From positions 4,712,001 to 4,776,000 of the forward strand of contig OY829383.1 in NCBI GenBank assembly GCA_963691835.1: a stretch of DNA of 64,000 bases, given 5' to 3'. Below, in pieces: positions 7,703-17,115 of this stretch; position 1 is the stretch's first letter, and each line of letters begins with the position of its first letter. This stretch comes from G963691835 sp963691835 (GTDB taxonomy: Bacteria; Pseudomonadota; Alphaproteobacteria; Thalassobaculales; Thalassobaculaceae). The position numbers and the translations under genes were made by a program. The notes beneath the pieces were generated by a model, which was not told the DNA's origin, did not search any database, and saw only the letters and a program-made list of their open reading frames with translations.

Positions 7703-9307
7703 TCACTTGACGCGCGGCAACTCGTTGAAGGTGTGGAACGGCGGCGGGGAGGACAGCGTCCACTCCAGCGTCGTTGCCCCCTCACCCCAGGGATTGTTCT
7801 CGGCCTTACGCTTGGCCTGGAACGCTTCCCAGATGAGGTAGATGAAGACCAGCGTGCCCAATCCGGCGAGGTAGGAGCCGTAGGACGCGACCTGGTTCCA
7901 GCCGTGAAGCGCGTCCGGATAGTCGATGTACCGGCGCGGCATGCCGGCGAGACCCAGGAAGTGCATCGGGAAGAAGGTCACGTTGACGCCGATGAACGTC
8001 ATCCAGAAGTGCACCCGCGCAAGCACGCTGGAGTACGTGTAGCCGGTCATCTTGGAGAACCAGTAATAGAACCCGCAGAAGATGCCGAACACCGCCCCCA
8101 GGGACAGCACGTAGTGGAAGTGCGCGATCACGTAGTAGGTGTTGTGCAGCACGATATCGACGCCCGCATTCGCGAGGACCACACCGGTCACGCCACCGAC
8201 CGTGAACAGGAAGATGAAGCCGATGGCCCACATCATGGGCACCCGGAACTCGATGGAGCCACCCCACATCGTGGCGATCCACGAGAAGATCTTCACGCCC
8301 GTCGGCACCGCGATCACCATTGTGGCTGCGGTGAAGTAGGCCCGCGTGTCCACATCGAGGCCGACCGTGTACATGTGGTGCGCCCACACGACGAAGCCGA
8401 TCACACCGATCGCGACCATGGCGTAGGCCATCCCGAGGTAACCGAACACCGGCTTCTTCGAGAACGTCGACACCACGTGGCTAACGATGCCGAATGCCGG
8501 GAGGATCATGATGTAGACCTCCGGATGGCCGAAGAACCAGAACAGGTGCAGGAAGAGAACCGGGTCACCCCCGCCGGCCGGAACGAAGAAGCTTGTCCCG
8601 AAGTTCCGGTCTGTCAGCAGCATCGTGATGGCGCCCGCCAGCACCGGCAGCGCCAGCAACAGCAAGAAGGCCGTGATCAGGATCGACCATGCGAACAGCG
8701 GCATCTTGTGAAGCGTCATGCCGGGCGCGCGCATGTTGAAGATCGTGGTGATGAAGTTCGCAGCCCCCAAGATCGACGAGGCACCGGCGAGGTGCAGCGA
8801 CAGGATCGCGAGGTCCATCGACATGCCCGGCGTACCCTCTTTACCAGAGAGCGGCGGGTAGATGGTCCAGCCGACACCGGCACCGCCATCTGCGAAGACG
8901 GAGAGGATCAGCAGGATGAATGCCGGGACGATCAGCCAGAAACTGATGTTGTTCATCCGCGGGAAGGCCATGTCCGGCGCACCGATCATCAACGGCACGA
9001 ACCAGTTGCCGAAGCCGCCAATCAGCGCGGGCATGACGACGAAGAAGACCATGATCAGGCCGTGAGCCGTCACATAGACATTCCAGATATGGCCATCAGG
9101 CGCCCCGCTGGCGTCGGTCATATACTGGACGCCCGGATCCTGCAGCTCCATCCGCATGTAGATGGAGATGGCACCTCCGATCAGGCCCGCGAAAATGGAG
9201 AAAATCAGGTAAAGGGTCCCGATATCCTTATGGTTCGTGGAATAGACCCAGCGAGTGATGAAACTCGTGGGCACTCCGTGATCGTCGTGCGCGGCCGCTT
9301 GAGCCAT
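7703..9307 (-). CDS. ctaD: Cytochrome c oxidase subunit I (aa3 type)
   Basis: 534 residues and twelve membrane helices; holds heme a and the heme a3/CuB centre where oxygen is reduced. Diagnostic blocks are WFFGHPEVYIMILP (CuB His and the cross-linked Tyr), the HH pair in VVWAHHMYTVGLDVDTRAYF, and VIAHFHYVLSLGAVFGI (His ligands of heme a3 and heme a). The ATG is preceded by GGGAGAGAGA. It is 24 bp downstream of ctaC and forms the structural core of the cluster. Confidence 0.98.
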   Translation of the reverse strand: MAQAAAHDDHGVPTSFITRWVYSTNHKDIGTLYLIFSIFAGLIGGAISIYMRMELQDPGVQYMTDASGAPDGHIWNVYVTAHGLIMVFFVVMPALIGGFGNWFVPLMIGAPDMAFPRMNNISFWLIVPAFILLILSVFADGGAGVGWTIYPPLSGKEGTPGMSMDLAILSLHLAGASSILGAANFITTIFNMRAPGMTLHKMPLFAWSILITAFLLLLALPVLAGAITMLLTDRNFGTSFFVPAGGGDPVLFLHLFWFFGHPEVYIMILPAFGIVSHVVSTFSKKPVFGYLGMAYAMVAIGVIGFVVWAHHMYTVGLDVDTRAYFTAATMVIAVPTGVKIFSWIATMWGGSIEFRVPMMWAIGFIFLFTVGGVTGVVLANAGVDIVLHNTYYVIAHFHYVLSLGAVFGIFCGFYYWFSKMTGYTYSSVLARVHFWMTFIGVNVTFFPMHFLGLAGMPRRYIDYPDALHGWNQVASYGSYLAGLGTLVFIYLIWEAFQAKRKAENNPWGEGATTLEWTLSSPPPFHTFNELPRVK

Positions 9308-9331
9308 TCTCTCTCTCCCGTCCGAAAACCG

Positions 9332-10189
9332 TTACTGGCCCGCCGGCGCGCCGGCGGCGGTCGCCACGGTCACCGATGCGTCAGCCGATGCGAACCGATC
9401 CTTCGCACCCGCAAGCCAAGCCGCGTAGTCCGCCTCCGAGAGCGCTTCGACCACGATGGGCATGTAAGCGTGTCCTGTACCGCAGATCTGGTTGCACTGG
9501 CCGCGATAGACGCCCGGCTCATCCGCGCGGAACCACGTCTCGTTCAACCGGCCCGGGGTGTTGTAGGTCTGCACCAGCAGAGAGGGCACGAAGAACGAAT
9601 GCATGACATTGTCGCTGGCCAGCAGGATCTGGATGTTCTTGCCCGCCGGGATCACCATTCTGTTATCCACCTCCAACAGACGGAGCTGGCCGTCGGCGAG
9701 GTCCCCTTCGGCGATCAGATAGCTGTCGAACTCAATCTCATCGTCCGGATACTCATAGGTCCAGTACCACTGGCGGCCGGTGACCTTGATGGTCATATCC
9801 GGCTCGGCGATCCGATCCATGTAGTACAGGTGCTTGAAGGACGGCACCGCGATCACCAGCAGGATCAGGACGGGAATACCGGTCCAAAGCACCTCGATCA
9901 GCGTGTTGTGAGAGGTTTTGGACGGGTTCGGGTTCTGGGACGCCCGGAACTTCACGCAGACGTAGACCAGAAGGCCCAGCACGAAAATCGTGATTAGCGT
10001 GATGATCCACAGCAGCATGGTGTGAAACTCGTGGATGCGGTCCGCGACCGGCGACGCCGCCGGCTGAAGCCCGAGTTGCCAAGGCTCAGGTTGGGCTGCC
10101 ATTGCGGACGTCGACAGAACGACGAACGCCATGAGCGGCAAGAGCGCATGCCGCGACGCACCCGCGGTCATCCGTACCAGACGAAACAT
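9332..10189 (-). CDS. ctaC: Cytochrome c oxidase subunit II
   Basis: 285 residues: a signal-like N-terminal helix ending in AMAAQPEP, two membrane helices (about 55-78 and 100-116) and a periplasmic cupredoxin domain. The CuA ligands are visible: H197, C232, C236, H240 and M243 in GQCNQICGTGHAYM. Position 234 is Gln where many family members have Glu. The aromatic patch GRQWYWTYEYPD (about 138-149) receives electrons from cytochrome c. The frame is open upstream, but ATG at 10187-10189 follows TCGGAGAAACC, a good ribosome-binding site. It is the first gene of the cluster and is divergent from tldD. Confidence 0.96.
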   Translation of the reverse strand: MFRLVRMTAGASRHALLPLMAFVVLSTSAMAAQPEPWQLGLQPAASPVADRIHEFHTMLLWIITLITIFVLGLLVYVCVKFRASQNPNPSKTSHNTLIEVLWTGIPVLILLVIAVPSFKHLYYMDRIAEPDMTIKVTGRQWYWTYEYPDDEIEFDSYLIAEGDLADGQLRLLEVDNRMVIPAGKNIQILLASDNVMHSFFVPSLLVQTYNTPGRLNETWFRADEPGVYRGQCNQICGTGHAYMPIVVEALSEADYAAWLAGAKDRFASADASVTVATAAGAPAGQ

Positions 10190-10458
10190 GGTTTCTCCGA
10201 TCCAATATTTGCGGCACGAGGCCGGATCCATTGGCCCCACGCCGGATCTCTTGGCGACGTTATTACACGAGGCGATCAGCAAACCCAAGCCGTTCGCGGA
10301 CAAAGTTTTCGCAGCGCGACGGAAGGTCGCCCCCGGATAAGGGTCTTTATCAACGTGTCCGTACCGGAAGGAACTCATTCATCGTTACGGAGTGGACTAG
10401 CGAAGGCGGCCTGGAGCCCATATGTTCGGTGAAACAGGTTCTTAAGGGTGAGTGTTTC
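10190..10458. promoter_or_regulatory. Divergent promoter region between ctaC and tldD
   Basis: A 269-bp non-coding interval between divergently transcribed ctaC and tldD that must hold both promoters. I see no confident -35/-10 pair or operator. Both reading frames entering it from the flanking genes are open but lack family similarity. Confidence 0.5.
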
Positions 10459-11892
10459 ATGTCCACGCTGTCCGTTGCCGACGACCTCTTCCATGTCCGG
10501 GCTAGAATCGACCCGGAGCGCGCCCGCCAGATCGTCGCGGACGCCTTGTCCGGTGCGGATGATGGGGAGTTGTTCCTCGAGTACAGGCAGACCGAGGCGC
10601 TCGCGTTCGATGACGGGCGTTTGAAGACTGCTTCGTTCGATACCTCTCAGGGCTTCGGCCTTCGCGCGATCGCCGGAGAGGCGCGGGGGTATGCGCAGGC
10701 CTCGGAGCTCTCCGAAGACGCGATCAAACGCGCCGCCGATACTGTGAAGACCGTATCGTCCGGCCGCTCCGGCACCCTCGCGGAGGCGCCGGTCGGGACC
10801 AATCAGGCGCTCTACACAGACGCGAACCCGCTGTCTCAGGTGCCTTTCGAGGACAAAGTCAGCCTTCTCCAGGAGATCGACGCCTACGCCCGCGGCAAGG
10901 ACCCGCGCGTCAAACAGGTGACCGTCTCGCTTCTCGGATCCTGGCAGGCGGTGGAGATCATCCGGGCGGATGGCCAGCGAACGGCGGACATCCGGCCTCT
11001 CGTCCGACTCAATGTCGCCGTCGTGGTCGGAGACGGCGACAAGATGGAGACGGGCTCTTATGGCTGCGGCGGCCGGGAGGCCTATGCCCGCTTCATAGAC
11101 CCTTCCAATTGGCAGGCCAATGTGGACGAGGCTTTGCGAATCGCGCTCGTCAATCTCGATTCCGTGCCCGCACCAGCCGGTGAGATGGAAGTCGTCCTCG
11201 GCCCCGGCTGGCCGGGCGTGATGTTGCACGAGGCGGTCGGTCACGGCTTGGAAGGCGATTTCAACCGCAAGAAGACCTCCACCTTCTCGGGCATGGTGGG
11301 TGAGCGGGTCGCCGCCCCGGGCGTGACCGTCGTTGATGACGGCACGATGCCGGATCGCCGTGGCTCCATCACCGTCGATGACGAAGGCACACCCAGCGGC
11401 CGGAATACGCTGATCGAGGATGGCATCCTCGTCGGCTACATGCAGGACCGGCAGAACGCGCGCCTCATGGGCGTGAAGCCGACCGGTAATGGGCGCCGCC
11501 AGTCCTATGCCCACCATCCCATGCCGCGCATGACGAACACCTTCATGATGCCCGGCAACCACGATCCGGCCGAAATTCTGGGCTCGGTCAAGAAGGGTCT
11601 CTACGCGGTCAACTTCGGTGGCGGTCAGGTGGACATCGTCAGCGGCAAGTTCGTTTTCAGCGCCAGCGAGGCCTACCTGATCGAGGACGGCAAAGTCGGC
11701 CCGGCCGTGAAAGGCGCGACGCTGATCGGCAATGGCCCGGACGCCATGACCAAGATCACGATGATCGGCAACGATCTATCCCTCGATGACGGGATCGGAA
11801 CGTGTGGCAAGGACGGTCAGGGCGTACCGGTCGGTGTTGGCCAGCCCACACTTAAGATGCGCGGGGTCACGATCGGCGGCACGAGTGTTTAA
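10459..11892 (+). CDS. tldD: Metalloprotease TldD
   Basis: 477 residues. TldD acts with TldE (PmbA) as a heterodimeric zinc protease that removes leader peptides or degrades unfolded peptides (known from microcin B17 and CcdA work). The HExxxH zinc motif HEAVGH is at residues 257-262 and the C-terminus has the family CGKDGQGVPVGVGQPTLKM block. The open frame begins earlier, but ATG 10459 starts the recognisable MSTLSVADDLF and has an AAGGGTGAG upstream. No tldE lies in this window. Its relevance to the YcaO locus 30 kb away is speculative, since tldD is a widespread housekeeping gene. Confidence 0.95.
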   Translation: MSTLSVADDLFHVRARIDPERARQIVADALSGADDGELFLEYRQTEALAFDDGRLKTASFDTSQGFGLRAIAGEARGYAQASELSEDAIKRAADTVKTVSSGRSGTLAEAPVGTNQALYTDANPLSQVPFEDKVSLLQEIDAYARGKDPRVKQVTVSLLGSWQAVEIIRADGQRTADIRPLVRLNVAVVVGDGDKMETGSYGCGGREAYARFIDPSNWQANVDEALRIALVNLDSVPAPAGEMEVVLGPGWPGVMLHEAVGHGLEGDFNRKKTSTFSGMVGERVAAPGVTVVDDGTMPDRRGSITVDDEGTPSGRNTLIEDGILVGYMQDRQNARLMGVKPTGNGRRQSYAHHPMPRMTNTFMMPGNHDPAEILGSVKKGLYAVNFGGGQVDIVSGKFVFSASEAYLIEDGKVGPAVKGATLIGNGPDAMTKITMIGNDLSLDDGIGTCGKDGQGVPVGVGQPTLKMRGVTIGGTSV

Positions 11893-12000
11893 GAGAAGAT
11901 TAACAAACATATACCGTCATATCTAAACGCAATTTTCTATATCCCTATTAAAACAATCTTAACTCTACACACTCAAAACATCCCTTAACGGAAGTTTTGG

Positions 12001-12411
12001 GTGGCATCTTCTATGCGTGATCAAACGGAAGCGACGCCGACTGTTGAGATCAGTCTATCGGTCATGATGGCCGTTGCCCTCACGCTGATGGTCGCATGGC
12101 CTAGTAAGGACCCGCTGGCACCGGTTGCCGTCGTGTTTCCGCCGTGGTGGTCGGAAGAGGCTTCCCTTGCCGCAATTGTCCACGCTGGCGGTAGGCCTAT
12201 TCAGTTGGGTAGCAGCGCATCGGTTGTAATTGCGGCATCCTACGATGAAGGATTCCGGGATCGATTGAGGGCCGGCGGATCATGGTTCGTCGTCAATCCG
12301 TTTGCCGCAGGGTGTTTCGGGCTGACCGCCCGGGATTTGGCGGGCGGGTTCACATCCGCGTCTCGATCAATCCCCGCGAACGAAACGGCCCTGAACCGGC
12401 AAGCCTCTTAA
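12001..12411 (+). CDS. Small membrane-anchored protein of unknown function
   Basis: 136 residues; I do not recognise a characterised family. One membrane helix at about residues 17-36 (ISLSVMMAVALTLMVAW), then an extracytoplasmic region with VAVVFPPWWSEEASLAAIVHAGGRPI and a second hydrophobic patch around VVNPFAAGCFGL. Similar short proteins with a FPPWW block occur, as far as I recall, in other alphaproteobacteria. The GTG at 12001 and the ATG at 12013 are both possible starts; GGAAG lies upstream of the GTG. It ends 10 bp before the MCP gene, whose ribosome-binding site AAGGAGAGGG falls in that gap, so the two are probably cotranscribed. A sensory partner role is inference. Confidence 0.7.
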   Translation: MASSMRDQTEATPTVEISLSVMMAVALTLMVAWPSKDPLAPVAVVFPPWWSEEASLAAIVHAGGRPIQLGSSASVVIAASYDEGFRDRLRAGGSWFVVNPFAAGCFGLTARDLAGGFTSASRSIPANETALNRQAS

Positions 12412-12421
12412 GGAGAGGGAC

Positions 12422-13879
12422 ATGAAACAGATCGCAAACATGCGCGCGAAGACGGCTATTCTCGTTCTCGGTCTCTTGGGGCTTCACGTCCCGATCGTCC
12501 TTGCCATCGGCCTGATGCGTGGCGATGACTGGATACCGGGCACAGCCCTCGCCGCTGCGGCGTTTATCGTCCCCTTGGCGCTGTTTTTCCGGAACCGGAC
12601 CGGGCTCGATACGCGGCTGACCATCGCGGTCGCCATGATCGGGTCGATTTCAGCGATCGTCTTCCAACTCGAAGGTCATCCCTGGCAAGTCGACGTGCAT
12701 ATGTACTACTTCGCCTCACTGGCCGTTCTGGTCGCCTTCGCGGACATCCGGGTGATTTTGATCGCAACGGTTACCCTCGCCCTTCATCATCTGGTTCTCA
12801 ATTTCGCCCTTCCAGCAGCCGTGTTTGCCGGCGGCTCTTCACTCCCGCGGGTCATCATGCACGCGGTAATCGTGTTGATCGAAGCCGGGGTCCTGATCTT
12901 GGCCATTCAGGCTCTGACAAACGCTCTCACCGCATCAGAGGAAGCAGCCAAGGAGTCCGATGAAGCCCGGGAGGCACAGGCTCAAGCAGCGGAAGAACGT
13001 GCCCGCCTTGAAGCTCAAGCCGCGGACCTTCGTCGGCAAGCAGTAACCGAGGTCGCCGACTCCTTGGAATCGGAAGTGGGTCAGATTGCCGACACCCTCT
13101 CGCACGCCGCATCCAGCCTGCACGACAACGCGGAAATGCTGAACCGGTCGATGCAGGAGTTGTCCAGCACCTCGGACGCCGTCGGTCACGGCACGAACTC
13201 GGCCATGGAGCGTATCCGGACGGCCGCCCAGGCGTCGGAGTCTCTGACCCAGGCCATCTCGGCCATCGGCGATGAGGTGGACGGCGCGACGGTCGTAACC
13301 CGGGCGGCTGTGACCCAGGCAGAGAAGACCGACGCGACGGTCGCCGGTTTGGCCAAGTCCGCCGAGAAGATCGGGGACGTTCTGCAGCTCATTCAGGACA
13401 TCGCCGAGCAAACAAACCTGCTGGCGCTGAACGCGACCATCGAGGCCGCTCGAGCGGGCGAAGCCGGTAAGGGGTTTGCCGTTGTGGCGACCGAGGTGAA
13501 GAACCTCGCCACCCAAACGGCGCAAGCCACCGAAACCATCGCCAAGCAGATCTCGGAGATTCAACGGGAAGCCGGCGATGCGATCACGGCGATCCGGGAG
13601 ATCTCGGAATCAATCGGCAAGATCGACCAGATCGCGACTGGCATCGGCGCGGATCTTCGGACGCAGATCGACGAGACACGGTCGATCACGGCGGAAGTCA
13701 ACGAGGCCGACCAGCAAAGCGTTCTCGTCGTCGACGGCATCTCTGCCGTGACCGAGAACGCCCACGCAACCGGCGAAGCAACGACCGACATGGTTCAGCG
13801 GTCCGATGCGATGACCAGCCATGCCGACCAGCTCCGGCAGAGTGTGGCCGGCTTCATCGGACGCCTCCGGGAAGCCTAA
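12422..13879 (+). CDS. Methyl-accepting chemotaxis protein with polytopic membrane sensor
   Basis: 485 residues. The N-terminal 170 residues form about five to six membrane helices with almost no periplasmic loop, including the His-containing segments GHPWQVDVHMYYFASLA and LALHHLVLNFALP. A coiled coil rich in Ala/Glu follows (about 170-215), then the MCP signalling domain whose hairpin tip is DIAEQTNLLALNATIEAARAG and KGFAVVATEVKNLA. No HAMP domain is evident. The protein would signal to CheA through CheW; the stimulus is unknown, but a membrane-embedded sensor suggests a lipophilic or energy-state signal. The start has a strong AAGGAGAGGG site. Confidence 0.93.
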   Translation: MKQIANMRAKTAILVLGLLGLHVPIVLAIGLMRGDDWIPGTALAAAAFIVPLALFFRNRTGLDTRLTIAVAMIGSISAIVFQLEGHPWQVDVHMYYFASLAVLVAFADIRVILIATVTLALHHLVLNFALPAAVFAGGSSLPRVIMHAVIVLIEAGVLILAIQALTNALTASEEAAKESDEAREAQAQAAEERARLEAQAADLRRQAVTEVADSLESEVGQIADTLSHAASSLHDNAEMLNRSMQELSSTSDAVGHGTNSAMERIRTAAQASESLTQAISAIGDEVDGATVVTRAAVTQAEKTDATVAGLAKSAEKIGDVLQLIQDIAEQTNLLALNATIEAARAGEAGKGFAVVATEVKNLATQTAQATETIAKQISEIQREAGDAITAIREISESIGKIDQIATGIGADLRTQIDETRSITAEVNEADQQSVLVVDGISAVTENAHATGEATTDMVQRSDAMTSHADQLRQSVAGFIGRLREA

Positions 13880-13888
13880 GCACGGGGG

Positions 13889-14686
13889 TCAAACAGCCGT
13901 CCCGGCTGCCGCCTTCGGCTTACGGCCAACCACGATAACGTCCCGGGCGCCAGAGATCCGGGCCGCAGCGGCGGGCGGAAGGCGCCCGCCGACGTCCGGG
14001 TTTTCGATCAATGGATCTGGCCGGAACCGTCGCGCCACAACCTCAACGAAGCCCGAATACTCCATCAGCATGACCAGGAGAACCCTTGGCAGCGGTCGGA
14101 TGTGCGTCGGATCAATGTGAAACGTTTCCGCCCCGACCTGGAGCTGACCGGGGTCCGGCGTCTCCAGGGCAATGGCCCCTCCCGGCCGGAGAACCCGCAT
14201 CGCTTCGGCCAAGAGGTCGAGAATGCTGGCATGGGGCAGATGCTCGACAACATGCACCGATGTGATGAGATCGAGGGACTCCGCAGGTGTTAGCGCCAGC
14301 GCCCGAAACAGATCCCCAACCCGCGCATTCAGACCCATTGAAGTCGCTTCCCGAACCTGGTGCCGGTTGAGATCGACACCCCTGGCCGGGATACCCATGC
14401 CCGACAGCACCTCCAGTAGCTCACCCCGCCCACAGCCGAGATCCAAGGTGTGGAAGGAACCCGGATCGCCATGAGGCGTTTGGGTAAGCAGCGACGCCGC
14501 CACCTGGCGGTAGACCTGCATACGCTCAATGATCTCCGCCCTGGAGCCACGAAACCGTTCCTCCAAAGCCCGGTAGAACGCCGCATCGAGACCGGATCCC
14601 GGCACGTATTGCTCGAGCAACCGGATCCGGCGTTCCAATCGGCGCACACGGGCCTCAGCTCCTCTTTTGGTGCTCGGTCGCCGCAT
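13889..14686 (-). CDS. Class I SAM-dependent methyltransferase
   Basis: 265 residues. A basic, coiled N-terminus (RRLERRIRLLEQYVPGSG) precedes the methyltransferase fold: motif I HTLDLGCGRGELLEVL (about 98-113), acidic motif II in ARGVDLN, and post-I/IV block LDLITSVHVVEHLPH. The layout resembles methyltransferases that act on polysaccharide or lipid-linked sugar substrates, but the substrate cannot be read from the sequence. It ends 9 bp from the convergent MCP gene and starts 3 bp downstream of the EamA transporter stop. Confidence 0.82.
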   Translation of the reverse strand: MRRPSTKRGAEARVRRLERRIRLLEQYVPGSGLDAAFYRALEERFRGSRAEIIERMQVYRQVAASLLTQTPHGDPGSFHTLDLGCGRGELLEVLSGMGIPARGVDLNRHQVREATSMGLNARVGDLFRALALTPAESLDLITSVHVVEHLPHASILDLLAEAMRVLRPGGAIALETPDPGQLQVGAETFHIDPTHIRPLPRVLLVMLMEYSGFVEVVARRFRPDPLIENPDVGGRLPPAAAARISGARDVIVVGRKPKAAAGTAV

Positions 14687-14689
14687 CCT

Positions 14690-15673
14690 TCAAACCCCAG
14701 GCGGCGTTTCGGGTGCGGCCTGCCGTCGGCCGAGGGTTGTTTCCCGGTGGACGATGTAGAGCCCAGCGCCGGAAACGATCCCCGCCCCCACCAACGTCCA
14801 GGCATCCGGCAGTTCCGACCAAATGAGCCAACCAAACAGAACCGCCCAGATAAGGGCCGTGTACTCGAACGGCGCCACAACCGCGACCTGACCGAACCGG
14901 AACCCTTGGGTCATGAGAAACTGACCCAGCCCACCCAACAAGCCTATGATCACCAGCCACGGCCAATGGGCGGCCGCGGGCTCGATCCAGACGCTCGGAG
15001 CCGTTAAAGAGCCGAACAGCAACCCGGCAATCGTTACGTAGAAAACAATGGCGCCGCTGGTCTCCGTATCCGTCAGCCGCCGCACAAGCACCATCGAGAA
15101 CGCGAAGGACAAGGACGCCAACACGGGCAAGATCGCTGCTGCCGCGAACACGCCCGTCCCGGGCCGAACGATGACCAACACGCCTATAAAGCCGACGATC
15201 ACGGCACTCCACCGGCGGACACCTACCGGCTCCCCCAACAACGGCACCGAAAGGGCCGTAACAAACAGTGGGGCGGCGAAGGTCAACGCAATAACTTCCG
15301 CCAGCGGCAAGAGCGACAGGGAGTAGAAGAACAGGACCATGGCCGTCACACCGGTGATCGCTCTCAGCAGATGACCTACGGGCCGCCGGGTCAGCAGCGA
15401 TCTCGGACCACCGGTGCGCGCGACTACGGCCAGCACAAAGACGAGCGCGAAGCCGCACCGGAACAGGATGAGCTGGAAGGTGTGATAGTCGTCCGCCAAC
15501 CACTTGATGACCGCGTCCAGAACCGAGACCACGAAGATCCCGGCAATCATGAACGCGATACCGGACACATTTGAATTGGCCGCCGAGCCTGGATCCTGGC
15601 GACCGGCGGACAAGATCTCAGTACCGTTCTTCGTTGAAGACAGGGTCGACGGACTGTGCCCAGCGGCCGGCAT
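14690..15673 (-). CDS. EamA-family (DMT superfamily) permease
   Basis: 327 residues with ten predicted membrane helices in two five-helix EamA repeats, typical of drug/metabolite exporters. Conserved-looking features are the FRCGFALVF segment, FYSLSLLPLAEVIALTFAAPLFV and the second-repeat EYTALIWAVLFGWLIWSELPD. The listed ATG lies inside the end of gshA (56-bp overlap). Later starts (for instance GTG or ATG shortly before the first helix) would remove most of the overlap, so the true N-terminus is uncertain. The substrate is unknown; the position after gshA would be compatible with thiol or amino-acid export, but that is inference. Confidence 0.85.
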   Translation of the reverse strand: MPAAGHSPSTLSSTKNGTEILSAGRQDPGSAANSNVSGIAFMIAGIFVVSVLDAVIKWLADDYHTFQLILFRCGFALVFVLAVVARTGGPRSLLTRRPVGHLLRAITGVTAMVLFFYSLSLLPLAEVIALTFAAPLFVTALSVPLLGEPVGVRRWSAVIVGFIGVLVIVRPGTGVFAAAAILPVLASLSFAFSMVLVRRLTDTETSGAIVFYVTIAGLLFGSLTAPSVWIEPAAAHWPWLVIIGLLGGLGQFLMTQGFRFGQVAVVAPFEYTALIWAVLFGWLIWSELPDAWTLVGAGIVSGAGLYIVHRETTLGRRQAAPETPPGV

Positions 15674-16982
15674 AGGCCTCCAGCATCTTCTCCGCCGGGG
15701 TGATTCCGGACTCCGCCGTTTCCCTTAGCGTGTCCAGGAAGCCCGTCTCGTCATTCCCGGCACCGTCCAGCCGCGCGCGCTTGGCCAAACCGTGATGGGC
15801 AATCTCCAGCACCCGCTTCGCCAGATCCTGAACCGTACCGTCGCGGAACGGCGTCTTGAGCGCGGTCCGGGGCACTTCCGCTCGAAGATACTCGTGGTCC
15901 GCCAGCGTCCAATCCTTGACCAGATCCCAAGCCGCTGACTGGGCCTCGCCGTCGTAAAGCAACCCAGCCCAAAGGGCAGGCAGGGCACAAAGACTGCGCC
16001 AAGGGCCACCGTCGGCGCCGCGCATCTCAAGGTACTTTTTCAGCCGCACCTCGGGGAAGCTGGTGGTCTGATGGTCGGTCCAGTCGCCCATGTAAGGCGT
16101 CTCACCTTCAAACCCTTCAAGGGTGCCGCCCATGAAGTCCCGGAAGCTCTTCCCGGCGACATCCATGTACTGCCCATCCCGGAACACGAAGTACATCGGT
16201 ACATCAAGGAGATAGTCGACATACCGCTCGAACCCGAAGCCGTCCTCGAACACGAACGGAAGAATCCCGCACCGGGCGGGGTCGGTGTCGGTCCAGACAT
16301 GGCTTCTGAAGCTGAGGAAGCCGACGGGCTTGCCGTCAACGAAAGGTGAGTTCGCAAACAGTGCCGTCGCCACCGGTTGAAGCGCCAGACTGATCCTGAA
16401 CTTCTCGACCATGTCGGCTTCATCAACGAAGTCCAGATTGGTTTGCACCGTGCAAGTCCGGGTCATCATGTCGATGCCGAGCGAGCCCACACGCCGCATC
16501 TCGGCACTCATGATGGTGTAGCGGCCCTTGGGCATCCAATGGATGTCCTTGCGCTCCCATTTCGGCTGAAAGCCGACCCCCAGCATGCCCACACCGATCT
16601 CATCGCCGATTTCCTTCACCTCGGCGAGATGGGTGTGCACTTCCGAGCAGGTCTCGTGGATCGTCTCAAGCGGCGCGCCGGAGAGCTCGAACTGTCCGCC
16701 CGGCTCCAACGTGATGGCGCACCCGTCCTTTGACAGCGCGATCGGATTGCCGTCCTCGAGGATCGGCTCCCAGCCAAACCGCGTGAGACCTTCCAACAAC
16801 GCTCGAATGCCTTTGGGACCGTCATAGGGAAGCGGACGGAAGTCACCCAGGTCGAAACCGAACTTCTCGTGCTCCGTGCCGATCTTCCAGTCTGACCGTG
16901 GGGTCACCGCCGACGCCAGATCCTCGACGAGCTGCGCCTTCGAAGTGATCGGATCACCCTTGGAACCTGGGGGACGGGACAT
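15618..16982 (-). CDS. gshA: Glutamate-cysteine ligase, plant/alphaproteobacterial type
   Basis: 454 residues; ATP-dependent ligation of L-glutamate and L-cysteine, first step of glutathione synthesis. It belongs to the GCS2 class with characteristic blocks IGTEHEKFGFDL near the N-terminus, LEPGGQFELSGAPLETIH, the MTRTCTVQTNLDF segment and WPALWAG-like ALPALWAGLLYD. The length matches the family (about 450). The start ATG at 16980-16982 has GAGG seven bases upstream. It follows rsmE by 133 bp on the same strand. Confidence 0.95.
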   Translation of the reverse strand: MSRPPGSKGDPITSKAQLVEDLASAVTPRSDWKIGTEHEKFGFDLGDFRPLPYDGPKGIRALLEGLTRFGWEPILEDGNPIALSKDGCAITLEPGGQFELSGAPLETIHETCSEVHTHLAEVKEIGDEIGVGMLGVGFQPKWERKDIHWMPKGRYTIMSAEMRRVGSLGIDMMTRTCTVQTNLDFVDEADMVEKFRISLALQPVATALFANSPFVDGKPVGFLSFRSHVWTDTDPARCGILPFVFEDGFGFERYVDYLLDVPMYFVFRDGQYMDVAGKSFRDFMGGTLEGFEGETPYMGDWTDHQTTSFPEVRLKKYLEMRGADGGPWRSLCALPALWAGLLYDGEAQSAAWDLVKDWTLADHEYLRAEVPRTALKTPFRDGTVQDLAKRVLEIAHHGLAKRARLDGAGNDETGFLDTLRETAESGITPAEKMLEAYAGRWAQSVDPVFNEERY

Positions 16983-17115
16983 GCGGCGGCCTCAACAGAG
17001 ATGACGACGAAGGAAACTTGGGGGGATAGGATTTAGACTCTGTGGCGTGGAATGGAAGGGAATACCCGCCCCGTCAAGTGGAACCAGTGCCGTTCCAAGA
17101 ACACAAGGACGTGCC

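Noticed and set aside
7640..9997. A 785-codon open frame on the plus strand opposite ctaD and ctaC
   Set aside because: It is rich in His, Arg, Asp and Glu with no hydrophobic core, and lies exactly antisense to two certain oxidase genes; high GC removes stop codons from this frame.
10459..11892. Linking tldD to the YcaO locus as a dedicated leader peptidase
   Set aside because: It is 30 kb away, on its own promoter, and tldD is a common housekeeping gene; the link would be speculation.
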